Below the pieces are notes generated by a model. The model saw nothing but the letters and a program-made list of their open reading frames with translations. It made no database searches and was not told where the DNA came from. A stretch of 64,000 bases of DNA from Paralithodes platypus. Lineage: Eukaryota; Arthropoda; Malacostraca; Decapoda; Lithodidae. Shown here piece by piece: positions 1 to 10,725 of the stretch (its first letter is position 1; the number at the start of each line of letters is the position of its first letter). The stretch lies in contig CM064485.1 of assembly GCA_032716605.1 (NCBI GenBank), positions 29,539,558 to 29,603,557 of the forward strand, read 5' to 3'. Position numbers and translations under genes: made by a program.

Positions 1-386
1 CGGGGGCCGGCGTCTTTTTATGGGTTTTCCAGTAAAACTTAACAAACACCACTGGGAAGACTGCGTCATTTATAAAAGCCATGCTGGTCTTTATATCATG
101 TCAGAGGATATTCGTAAATCTTTTGGACAGGTTAAGATATTCTGAAATCTTTACTTATGAACCTCCCGCATAGCGAGCTGTTATAGTTGTGTATTACGTC
201 TCGTTACCCGGCGGGTTATTTAACACTTGTGTTCGAATATGTTGGTGTAGCCTTATGAGCATTAATTCCTGGAAATTTTCTTTTTTCCAGGGCGGAGTTC
301 CGGCGGGTCTATAGAGAACCTGGAGTAAACCCGGAGGTGGGTTAGTTTTCCACCAGTCTCTGTCATGGCTGCCCTAGACCCTGTTT
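1..386 (+). other. DIRS copy 1 leader (partial 5' untranslated region)
   Basis: Non-coding leader upstream of the gag-like frame, collinear with 55862-56247 of copy 2 and, in diverged form, with the minus strand of 28700-29150 and 22440-22680 in copy 3. A pyrimidine tract followed by CAG just before 293 resembles a splice acceptor, and ATG 365 lies at the end of the leader. No promoter can be defined by eye. Confidence 0.7.
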
Positions 387-1389
387 TTGCTTTGTGTTTC
401 ACCCTCCTGTTCAGGTATCCCTATCTTTACACACACTCTTTGCATTAGATGTGTTAAATGTTTAGATCGCTCAAGGGGTTTGTGGGTGACGCAGAACTGT
501 ACCTTCTGTACTCAATTGAGTAATAAAGTATTGCGAGACAATGATAGACCCGCGGAGGTCGCTTTGCGGGAGGTCAGGCAGCTGTTGTCCACTTATGCTA
601 CCACAGTGGCTCATAAAGCCCTTCAATGTGATAACGTAATTCTTTGGGATAAATTACTTATTGAGCACCCCCCTATTAAACGTACCCCTTCTAAATCTAG
701 AGTAATTGTACGAAAGTCGGCAGAGACTGGACAGGGTACAGCACTTACTCCAGCCCCCGGCACATCTAAGAGACCTCGTGAACCTACACCCCCGGTGACA
801 GCCTCCACGTCACGGGCGCGGTCCAGGTCCAGGTCCAGGTCGCCCCTCAGACAACAGCCGCTTAGTCACTCTTCTTCACCGGCGAGGAAGAAGAGCAAAG
901 AGGAGAAGTCCAAGAGCAGTTCTAGTGATAGATCTGAGAAGTCCAAGAGCAGTTCTAGTGATAGATCTAAGTCACACCGAAGCCACAAATCTTCCAGGAA
1001 AGATTCTCATGAACGAAAGGCCTGCCGGCGTTCGCCGGAGCCTCGTGCCTCACTTTCTGCCTCTACTCCCGACGTATCTAGTGTCCAATCTGATGGGGCA
1101 GGAGTGGAGTCAGAGGCTGTGGTGGGGGTGTTACCGGCGGACAGGTTACCAATGGATATTATAAACTTAGAATTAGAGAGTTCTGTGGGCAGTGATCGCC
1201 CTCTAAAAGGGTCTAGTGGGGGCTCAGTGGTTGATGGGGTAACTGACTCCCAAGGGAGTTCAGGCCAAGGCCTGGGTGTGTGGAGGTATTCCCAACCAGG
1301 GAATGACGGCCCACGTCTGGTTCAGGAGACACAGGTAATGGCGGACGTCCACCGGGACGCTGCGATCCCATCATCCATTCCAGACTTAA
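387..1389 (+). CDS. DIRS gag-like protein, N-terminal part, copy 1
   Basis: Open frame upstream of RT, in the position of gag in DIRS elements. The N-terminal ~60 residues contain a cysteine pattern (CIRCVKC, then CTFC about 20 residues on) that could bind zinc. The middle is very rich in Ser, Arg and Lys, with RSRSRSRS and a duplicated segment around KSKSSSSDRS, like RNA-binding or nuclear RS domains. No in-frame ATG precedes this conserved part. ATG 365 lies just upstream but in another frame; the homologous stretch in copy 3 (minus strand, about 28815 down) is 2 nt longer and puts that ATG in frame, so copies 1 and 2 share a probable 2-nt loss. The frame is cut by a 779-bp insert at 1390 and ends at 1394. 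Gag assignment is from position and composition, not a recognised domain. Confidence 0.6.
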
Positions 1390-2168
1390 TGTAACAGCGC
1401 ATTTTGAGCGACTGTACACTCTAGGGTAACTCATATTATCACTTGTATAACTCACACCCTTATAACAATTATTCACTTACTTAAGTATACTACTGTACAT
1501 TCTAATTGGGCATGATCTCCCCTATAGAAGATCACCCCACCTATAAAGGCCTTGGTACAATTCTTGCAAGCTAAGCAGGGGTTCTCACACTCCCTTTAGA
1601 GAATTGCAGCAACACCAAGATGATTGCTAGCAACTAATATCGTATGACTCCACACTGGTATGAAGCCGGCATGCTCGAGCCCCCAGTCTTGGACCAGTAG
1701 CAGAACAGCCACCCATTAGGAAGGTTACCCCTTCATGCGGCCGTGGTAATTAATACAGTGACATTACAGTGACAGTGCGATACTGTGCAATTAGTGTGTG
1801 TACCGTTTACCTATTTTCGCTATTCTTAATTCATCTATTCTTTACAGGAAAGAATTACAGATTACAGGAATAATAGCTCAATCTAGTTGTTAGCCAGTTT
1901 ACTGCTTTTAATTAGGTAGATACTTCCCTGCTGGGCAATACAGTATCTACACAGACCTTATAACTATTTACAAACCGCATAGTTCTATAATTATTTTGTG
2001 TTAAATAAATATATATAGAAAAGCCACCAGTGTCTTTGCTTCAAATCAGTTACCTCTATGATTTACCTTTCAACATGTTTTTACAGTGTTAACCTGGACT
2101 ACAAGCATTACAAGGAAAATCAAGGTAAGAGGCAAAAAGGTATCATAAACAGTATAATCCCCGATACA
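1390..2168. mobile_element. 779-bp insert (or intron) splitting the gag-like frame, copy 1
   Basis: Copy 3 reads straight across this point (around 22050-22100, minus strand), while copies 1 and 2 carry about 779 extra bases. The extra segment lies between two TTAA tetranucleotides (1386-1389 and 2169-2172), and copy 3 has a single TTAA, as expected for TTAA target duplication. Ends read TGTAACAGCG and, on the opposite strand, TGTATCGGGG; only TGTA matches, so TIRs are weak. It is A+T-rich, contains AATAAA and has no convincing ORF. An intron from a GT near 1390 to the TTTTTACAG near 2086 would also preserve reading frame, so the two models cannot be separated here. Confidence 0.55.
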
Positions 2169-2172
2169 TTAA

Positions 2173-3841
2173 CATGGCAACACGAAGGGGTCCCGGCTTC
2201 GGCGGAATCCTCTCATGACGGGCCAGATGACAAGGATGAGGTGTCTATAATCTCTGACATGGAGATGCAGGAGTCGGGTTCAGTTTTAGACGACTCGCAG
2301 GATAGGAATGATTCACCTCTTAGTTCTTCATCTGCTAAATTTGTCACGGCGGAGGAAATAGATGGGTTATTAGCTACTGCTCTAACAAAAAAAATGGCCA
2401 GCAGCCGGAGACTCCTACAGTGGACCTGGGAGCTTCCATGACAATTTCAAGTGTTCGGCCTCTGACTACTTCCATTGCTTTAACTCAGATTCCGCACCCT
2501 CCTTCTGTATCACCTACTATGGTCACTAGGCCTGCTTCGGCGGCACCGACTACTTCTAGTGTAAGGGTAGTAGCGGATGTGAATCCTCCCCCTTTAGATA
2601 AAGCACCGTTAAGAAAGGTAGCTATGCCCCTTTTATACGGTCCAGATGATTCATGGGTACAAATGGTCCCAACTAAGCCAGAGGTAGCACAGCCCACTTT
2701 GTCAGGGGAACTTCCAGTGCCACGAGAGTGGGTAATCCAAGGAAATAAATCTAGAAAGTTACGAGCTTTAGATATTGTGGGTAAGGTACTTGATGTTAAT
2801 ATTAAGGCCATTCCTAACTATTATCACCATGACTATTTTGTGTATACAGCTACACCTGCACTACCCCCTGCATCAGCTTCAAAACTGTTTTCTGACTGGA
2901 CCAAGCATGACAGTTTTAATGATATAAAAGCACTGTCAGCTCTCACTCCAGATTTAGATTTACAAACGGTCACAGACACAGCCGCTAATCCAGTTTCGAA
3001 GGTGGGGCAGTTGGGTCCAGGACCTTGGGTGGAATGGGAGGTAGAGGCTCAGAACTTTGCGACCACCTTCACCTCAAAATCTTCGCACCAAATTCCTCAG
3101 GACAGCCATTCTTGGTTCTCTCTGCCAGTCTTCTCTGCCGGCGGAGTTCCATCTGCTTTGTTTGCATTTTTAGCTGCCCCCAAAATCAATCTATGCGAAC
3201 TTAAAGATCCTTTCACTACACCTTCCCCAGCTCACCTAGACCGGGAGTTTGGGCTACGGGGGAAGGCGTATAGACTTTTTTCCCAATACATTGTTATGCA
3301 CCAGGTGGCGAAGTCTATGCTAAGATCTACTCAGGCAATCGCGGACGCGGATGTCAGAAGATCAATTGAACTATCTCGACGTTTACTCCTTCAGACTTCT
3401 ATTCAGTCGTTGGGGGATATCCGTACAGCCTTGCTCGAGGCGGTGCGGGCGAGACAGGATCTTAGGATGTCCCTGGTGAGGAAACTTCCTGATAGAATTG
3501 CGAACCAGGTGGTCATGTCGCCGGTGCTAACTCCCTCTTTAATGTCCCCTGATGTGTGGAGAACTGTATTTAACATGGCTCAGGCCTTTAAGCACAGTCC
3601 CGCCCCTTCTAAGAAACCTGCTTTTAACTTTCCCAAACCCAAGCCAGTCGCAAAAGCTCAGCCGGGTGGGTCAAAGCCCTTTCATCTACCTAAGTCCTCT
3701 TCCCCCCAAGGTCAGTACAGGTATAAACAAGGAAAGTTTGCAGGTCATAAAGGACGAAAGTATAACAGACCGGGCCAGGGCCCTTCTTCTGCCAACGCCG
3801 GCCAGTCGGCTAAGCATCCACCACCACCACCACCACCATAA
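2173..3841 (+). CDS. DIRS gag-like protein, C-terminal part, copy 1 (frameshifted)
   Basis: Continuation of the gag-like frame after the insert. It starts with a Ser/Asp/Glu-rich segment (TWQHEGVPASAE onward), then an alpha/beta-looking core of about 350 residues, then a basic, Gly-rich tail (QGKFAGHKGRKYNRPGQG) ending in a Pro run coded by a CCA microsatellite. The tail would suit nucleic-acid binding. Copy 1 has one base fewer than copy 2 in the A-run near 2393, which moves the reading frame; downstream the frame is open from 2420 to the TAA at 3839-3841. Copy 2 is intact there but has its own indel near 59466. No known domain is recognised; gag-like is inferred from position before RT. Confidence 0.6.
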
Positions 3842-6719
3842 AAAAACTAAAGTCTCTCTCACTCCCAGGGCCGGTCTCACGGCGGGTGGATCAGAGGGTA
3901 GTACAGCCGGCGAACCCTTGTCTGCTAACTGGGTCGTTCCGGACGTGTCACCGCGCATGGCCATTAAATACTTGGGCGAGGATGGTGGCACGCAAAGGCA
4001 TCACCTGGCAGTGGCTCCGGCGACCTCGTTTACGTCAGCCAACAAAGGCAAATTTAGTTTCACTAGAGGTGGAGTCAATGATCCGAGAAATGATCGCCAA
4101 GAATGTCATCATCCCGGTTCCTCAAAATTACCCAGTCTTTACATCCAAACTATTTCTAGTGCCCAAAAGGGACAGTGTTCAGATGAGACCAGTCGTAGAC
4201 CTGTCTTATCTGAACCTCCATATTCACAACGTGTCCTTCAGGATGCTGACAGTGAATCAAATCAGGCTAACACTTCCGCTGGGAGGATGGATGTGTTCTT
4301 TAGACCTGACAGACGCGTATTGGCACGTCTCGGTAAACAAAAGATTTCAACGGTTTCTGGCCTTACGAATAATGCATCAGACTTATGTCTTTCAGAGGAT
4401 GCCGTTTGGATTGAACCTAGCACCTCGCTTATTCACGAAATTAGTCCGGCAAGCCCTGATGCCCTTGTTAGAGCAAGGGATCAGGATTTTGTGGTATCTA
4501 GACGACTGGCTAGTGGTGGCAGAGACGGAACAATGATGCGTCAATCATGTCAACATAACATTAAATCATGTCAAATCTCTAGGGTTCAAGGTAAACCTGG
4601 TAAAGTCAAACCTTGTTCCCTCACGAGTAGTTCAGTGGATAGGGCTGGTTTGGGACACAGCTACTCTCACTCTGAGTCAGAGTGTGGACAATCGAAACAG
4701 ATTTCGCAGGAAATTATTTCTGTTCCTTCACAGTCTGACTACGACACGGAAAATCTGGGAGTCTCTGGTCGGCACTCTCAACTGGATTCAACTAACTGTA
4801 AAGTTGGGCCTGTTGAAAGTGAAACGTTTCATATTGGAAGGCAACAAATGTTTTCCACTATTGCCGGCGGAAAAATTATGGCCCATACCAAAATTAATCC
4901 ACAACTTACTAGCGGTCTGGGCGAAGAGGGAAACGTTGCACTCAGTAATGTCATGGACCTCTCCTCCGCCGACGGTATGGGTAGACACGGATGCGTCAGG
5001 AACGATAGGTTGGGGCTTTCAGTCAAACCAAGGGCACCAGGGTCAAGGGCTTTGGTCCCATTTAGAAATCTCCCACATCAATGTCAAAGAATTTCTAGTC
5101 CCCTTATATTTCCTTCAGGCTCACGGCTCTACTTTACGGGGCAAGTCGGTGGCCTTCAGAATGGACAATCTGAATGCGGTTCACTGTATTCAGAAACAAG
5201 GGTCAACGAGATCTCGGAAGTTGCTAAACCTGTCAGAAAAGATTTTTATTCTAGCCAACAGGCTGGACATTCATCTTCACCCATCTTATCTCCCAGGCGT
5301 AGCAAACGTCTGGGCAGATGCTCTGTCTCGGAGACAGAGCACAACAGTAGAATGGGCGCTCAAGCAAACCATTTTCGACCAAATGATTGCGGAGCCTTAC
5401 CATCCACAAGTGGATTTGTTTGCGTCAGAGGAGACTCACAAACTCCCACTGTACCTCACCCGCCGGACGATAACGCCGGCGGGCGGGCCAGACGCACTGG
5501 TGACAGACTGGAACAGGTGGAGTTCCATTTATCTGTTTCTGCCGCCAGACGCGTCTCTAATATGCCACGTAGTAAACAAACTACAGGATTATCGGGGCGT
5601 AGTCTCGCTAATCGCGCCCCTGTGGCCGGCGCAGTTGTGGTACCAGCAATTGAAAACGTGGTGCCCGCACCCGGTGTCACTCCCGGTCGGGTTTTTCCAC
5701 TTAGACACAATTGGCAACCTAGAGACCTCGCTGACTTTTGCATTATGGACATTCAGGAGGCCAAGTGGCTAGCACCATATGGTAGAGACGTGACCAATAA
5801 ATTCATGAATCAATATACCCAGTCTACAAAGCGACAGTATCAATCGCATTGGCAAGCCTTTACTTCTTGGATTCTTAGAACAGAACAAACTGTGCCCTCG
5901 GTGGCTTTGGTTTTTAATTATTTAAATTATCTGTTCGAGCAGAAACGTTTATCTGTAGTAACGTTAAAAAATCACTTAACAGCGATTAGGATGCCATTTT
6001 TGGACCTTACCGGTCTCACCATACCAGTCGCGGAGGAAACAGGTTTTATGAGGGCATGTTTTAAACTCCGCCCACCTCCCCGTCAGCTCATGCCTACCTG
6101 GTCTCTGGACAAAGCATTGTCGTTACTTCATTCCCGTCTGTACCATCATACTGCAGATTTTACATTACTTTAAAAAAAGGCAGTATTCCTTATGGCTTTG
6201 GCTACCGGGAACAGAGTATCTGAGCTGGCGGCGATGAGCAACACACCTAATTGCCTCAGGTTTGGTAGGCTTAATGAGTGTATTCACATTGCACCTTCCC
6301 CAGGGTTCATAGCCAAGAATGAGCACAGTGAACACGTGTTTTCAGAGTTCACGGTGCCGGCGTTGAAAAGGGGAAAGGTGCACCATAATTTATGTCCAGT
6401 GCAAGCTCTAACCAAATATTTGAGAGTGGCACCTCTAAATCACCGGGGTGCTTTATGGGTAGCAAGTACGGGTAAACGCTTGATGAAACGTAAACTGGCT
6501 TCTCTCTTGGTCGAGGTCATTAAAGAGAGTAATCCCGGCGTTGTGGGTAGGGCCCACGATTTACGCAAGTGGGCAGCCTCTTTACGTTTCCTTAAAAAAA
6601 AATCTGTTGAAGATATTACGTCCACACAGTTGTGGGCCTCTAATCATACGTTTTTGACTCGATACCTTTCAGTAGCTCTAGACAAACCTATTAAGGCAGA
6701 GGGTCTAGGTGGCCCCTAA
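3552..6719 (+). CDS. DIRS tyrosine recombinase frame, copy 1 (frameshift near 6173)
   Basis: Integrates the circular DNA intermediate. The recombinase proper starts about ATG 5745 (MDIQEAKWLAP), with a core-binding region of about 140 residues containing YTQSTKRQYQSHW. After a frameshift in the A-run near 6173-6180 the catalytic part runs 6192-6719 and shows R in GNRVSEL, H and R in AHDLRKW, W in LWASNHTF and the nucleophile Y in FLTRYLS, that is, the full R-H-x-x-R-Y set. Upstream the same frame stays open back to 3552 through the whole RT/RNase H gene; overlapping RT and YR frames are known in DIRS-1. Whether the upstream part is translated is not known. Confidence 0.82.
3886..5772 (+). CDS. 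DIRS reverse transcriptase / RNase H, copy 1 (one in-frame stop)
   Basis: Copies element RNA into DNA and removes the RNA strand. In the first 216 codons the RT motifs are RPVVDLSYLN (101-110), SLDLTDAYWHV (138-148), PFGLNLAP (173-180) and the catalytic YLDD (204-207). A TGA at 4534-4536 interrupts the frame 9 codons after YLDD and is also present in copy 2. The same frame resumes and is open from 4684 to 5772 with RNase H residues: DTDASG, NVKEF, RMDN and WADALSR supply the acidic positions. After RNase H comes the VDLFAS...APLWPAQLWY region usual in DIRS polyproteins. The real start is unclear; the first frame opens at about 3886, just after gag. Apart from the stop, all core motifs are intact. 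Confidence 0.88.
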
Positions 6720-7272
6720 GTCACTTATTGTTTAATTTCAAGAAAGGGGGGGGGGGGTGCAGTCAGTGTAACATAGGACACCCTAGACCCCGCCGGAATA
6801 TGTGAGCTGTGATACTGTTTATGGGTGTTGTGATATGAACATTTCTCTGTACTATTCATTACAGGAAATTGTGCTAGTACAATTGTAGTACAAACAACAG
6901 TGTTGTTGTAAGTAGTTTTTGGCTATGAAGCAATCTAATTTTAAGCATTGGATATATTTTGCAAGATATATCCACTAGTTTTATGGGGTTTATATGTGCA
7001 CATGTAAACTTATAGTTTTTATTTTTTCACCACTTATTTTAAGTGGGGTGCCTTATTAACTGGCGGATCTGTACTCAGAATCTCAGAGTTAACCATTTTT
7101 TATCAAGCAGGCTTCTTTGAAGCACGCTCCTGCTTGTCCCCCTTTTTGTATATATGTGCTGCGCCAAAATATATATCTTTTCGAAGTAAGAATACTATGT
7201 GGTTGTTTGATTATCTGCTTTTGCTAGAGTTATGATATGATTACGAATGTCCCCCTCCAGTCTTAGATATCA
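6720..7272 (+). other. DIRS copy 1 3' non-coding region
   Basis: From the YR stop to the ICR. It has a G-run (6747-6757), A+T-rich sequence and no ORF that recurs as protein in other copies. It is collinear with 62573-63119 in copy 2 and with 18114-18800 (minus strand) in copy 3. Confidence 0.75.
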
Positions 7273-7378
7273 GGCATAATCGTCAATGATGGAGGGGCCA
7301 CTACTAAATTATAGGTTTGACTCCTGTAAGGAGATAAAGAAAACCTAATATTTAGTAGTGGCCCCGTAATCATTGACG
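7273..7378. repeat. DIRS internal complementary region with hairpin, copy 1
   Basis: The segment is the reverse complement of the element's right end (finishing CAAACCTATA) joined directly to its left end (beginning ATTTATTAGTGG); the first third matches the left end seen at 54254 and the rest matches 11088-11152. It is itself a hairpin: GGCCACTACTAAAT on one arm pairs with ATTTAGTAGTGGCC on the other, and CTCCTGTAAGGAG forms the tip. ICRs of this form are known in DIRS elements and are thought to template rejoining of the ends into a circle. Confidence 0.85.
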
Positions 7379-7420
7379 ACTGGGGCCCTCCCGACCTTCC
7401 CCTTCCCATTCGTTGATGTA

Positions 7421-8708
7421 GAAAACCAACAGTGAAGAACGGGAATTCCTATGCAACATATGTGCCTTGCATTCATTACCGAATATTAATGTAAATGAAC
7501 CAATTAGTATTAACAACTCAGAATCCAGCCAGGACACATTCAAAATCAAAGATGAATACAGAGTGTTCACCAACAAAGGGCTCCATAAATTGTCAGAATT
7601 AAACTTGTTAGCTAATAAGGCCAAAGCTTCAATAATTGCAATCACAGAAACCTGGCTGGATTCAAGTATAAACGATGGTGAAATAAACATTCAAGGTTTC
7701 AATATGGTTAGGAATGATCGCAATAGGCATGGGGGAGGAGTATGTCTGTATGTAAAAAACAACCTCACACACACAACCAGGACCGACCTCCATGTAGAAA
7801 ATCACGAAGCTCTGTGGATCGATCTACACCTGCCGAGGACAAGACCCATCACAATTGGGGTATGCTATAGGCCACCAGACGACACACAATTCTTGACCAA
7901 ATTTGAACGAACGTTGTCATCGCTAGACCCTCGGAATGAATCCATCATACTAGGGGATTTTAACCTGTGTTACAAACAACGAAATGATAGGCTTGTACGA
8001 GAATATAGGCATATACTGACAATGCACAATCACAAACAACTCATCACAACCCCCACACGTATCTCTGAGAACACTGCCACAATAATAGACCACATAAACT
8101 GTAACAGAGAGGACAAAATATCCCAATCAGGGGTTATACAGACTGGGATAAGTGATCACTTTGTCACATATTGCACACGGAAAACCACAAAAATTACCCT
8201 AGAGAATCACAAGATTATCAAAACAAGGTCACTCAGAAACTACAATAAAGAAACATTTCTGGACATTTTATGGAATACAGACTGGTCTCCAGTGTTTGGA
8301 AGTACAAACGTTAATGACGCATGGGTTGGCTTCAGAACCATCATCACAAACATTCTAGACGAAATAGCTCCTCTGAAAGACATACGAATTAAAGCAAGGT
8401 CAGACCCATGGATCAACAATGACATACTACACCATCTGGAACACAGAGACAATCTGTTAAAAAGGCTAGCGAAACATAGACAGGATCAAGGTCTGAAACA
8501 TGAGTTCAACAGGGCCAGGAATAAACTAAGTAGGAAAATAAAATCAGCGAAAACTAATTATTTTCACAATAAGGCAGAGGAATATCAGAATAACCCAAAG
8601 AAACTATGGAGGCACCTAAAAACAACAGGCTACAGCAACAAGACAAGGGATTCGTCTAACACTAATATTGCTCTCACCATTAATGATCAGGTTTGCCACG
8701 ATAAATGA
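7421..8708 (+). pseudogene. LINE endonuclease domain and linker (nested LINE, copy 1)
   Basis: Apurinic-like (EEP) endonuclease that would nick target DNA for reverse transcription. Visible motifs are AITETWLD, HGGGVCLYV, VCYRPP, ILGDFNL, TIIDHI and a TGISDHF-type motif with the terminal His. Between GLH and LSEL the LN-x2-S stretch that normally carries the first catalytic Asn appears to be missing, probably by a small deletion. The linker that follows is Lys/Arg- and Asn-rich. The frame ends with TGA at 8706-8708, where the related sequence continues in another frame. Confidence 0.8.
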
Positions 8709-10430
8709 CAAATTTCAACCTACTTCAACTCCTTCTTCACCTCCATAGCAAACACACTTGCACAGAACCTACCTCAACCTCTCAATAAATACACGACAAC
8801 AACGGCCACCTTTCGAAATTTCTACAGAGATAAAGACATACACCCAAACACATTTGGATTGCAAAATGTTACACCAAAATACACTTTTGACGAGCTGTCT
8901 AACCTAAATGTACATAAAAGCACAGGACCAGACAAAATTCCTGCCAAATTTCTACGAGATGGAGCCATTGGTATAGCAGGCCCCCTAACCTACATCATCA
9001 ACTTGTCAATTAACACCAACACTGTACCTGCTGAACTGAAGGAAGCTATTGTAACCCCTCTATTCAAGAAAGGAAATAAACTAGAAGTTGGTAACTACAG
9101 ACCAGTTAGCATATTATGAATTGTATCTAAAATCCTTGAAAGAGCGGTATACACCCAAATTGAACACTACCTCAAACAAAACGATCTATTCTATAAGTTT
9201 CAATCAGGTTTCAGATGCATGTACTCGACAGACTCCTGTCTCATCCACTTAACGGATCACATTCGTAAAGAAATGTCTAAAGGTAACTACACCGGTATGG
9301 TTCTTCTTGATCTACAAAAAGCGTTTGACACAGTAGACCATGATATCCTATGTAATAAACTACAAGCAATGGGCATAGGATCTGTGAACTGGTTTAAATC
9401 TTATCTTAGTGGTAGAACCCAAAGAGTCAAAATTGACGATAATATATCTGATCCTATGCCAATTAACTGTGGGGTCCCGTAGGGAAGCATCCTTGGTCCC
9501 TTACTCTTTCTCTGTTATGTGAACGACATGGAACTGAGCGTCTCATGTAAATTATTACTGTATGCAGACGACAGCGTGATCCTGGTTTCAGGAAAAGACC
9601 CAATAAGTATTGCCGCTTCACTTTCCAAAGAACTAGAATCATGTAGTGAATGGCTAGTGGACAATAGACTATCTCTTCACCTGGGCAAGACGGAAGCCAT
9701 CTTATGTGGAACAAAACGCAAACTGAAAGACATTGTGGGCTTCTCGGTCAACTGTAATGATATTCCTATAACAACAGTGTCACAAGTTAAATATCTCGGA
9801 CTAAAACTGGACGCGAGTTTGTCAGGTGAAACAATTTTGGAATCTATCCTGAGTAAGTGTAGAGCACGTATAAAATACCTGTATAGACAGGTGGGATGCT
9901 TGCCCGCGGCGACCAAAAAGACCCTCTGCCAAGCGCTTGTTCAATGTCATTTTGACTATTCTGTGTCATCCTGGTACTCTGCATCATCTAAATCAGCACA
10001 GCACAAACTTCAGGTCACTCAAAATAAAATGGTTAGGTTCATGCTGAACCTAGGACCCAGATCACATGTTGGCCAGGAACAACTTCAGTCACTAGGTATG
10101 CTCAATGTCGCTGACAGGGCCAAACAAATCAGGCTCACTAATGCCTTCAAAATTTTCTATGACAGAGCTCCAGAGTACCTAAAGAATGATTTTGTTAAAG
10201 CAAATGAGAGGAGTGGACATAATACAAGAAACAGGATGTTTAATTTTAAGGTCCCGAGAATCCAAGGACAGGGTAAGCAAACATTCTTCTTCACCGCCAT
10301 CAAAGACTGGAACGACCTACCCCAGTCAGTCCGTGAAAAGAGAACACTGTATTCCTTCAGACGTAGCCTGAAGGAACACCTGAACCGGACAGCTGCGAGA
10401 AGGGAGCACCAAGCTTATGTCTACTACTAA
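8709..10430 (+). pseudogene. LINE reverse transcriptase (nested LINE, copy 1)
   Basis: Three open pieces in order make one RT. 8859-9119 has KSTGPDKIPAKFL and NYRPVSIL. 9219-9482 has LLDLQKAFDTVDHDIL and GVP. 9519-10430 has the catalytic YADD, the thumb and a C-terminal FTAIKDWNDLP region. They are separated by stops (TGA after SILs, TAG in place of Gln in the GVPQGS motif) and a frame change near 8709. It cannot make a full RT as assembled. It is not intact enough to judge whether it could act for SINEs now. Confidence 0.85.
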
Positions 10431-10725
10431 ATGCGACATAAGAGATAGACAAACCAAACTGAAATTATTACTGATTACGGATTACTGATATTTACTATAG
10501 GATGTAAGGTATCTTAAAATAACCCCCTAGAAATACTTTTTCTAAAGTATCTATTTCTTTATCCTCCCCATTTTCCCCAGCTAACCTAATCCCACAAGGA
10601 CCCCAATGGAAATACGCCTAATGGCCTTATTGGGCTATCCTTAGTTGGAATTATGCAAGGCTGGTACATGTCATATTTGTAACAAACTATGTGGTACCAA
10701 CTCTGTAAATTGCTAACTGAATAAA

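Noticed and set aside
3686..3991. Minus-strand ORF with Trp run and plus-strand His run
   Set aside because: Both come from a CCA microsatellite at the end of gag.
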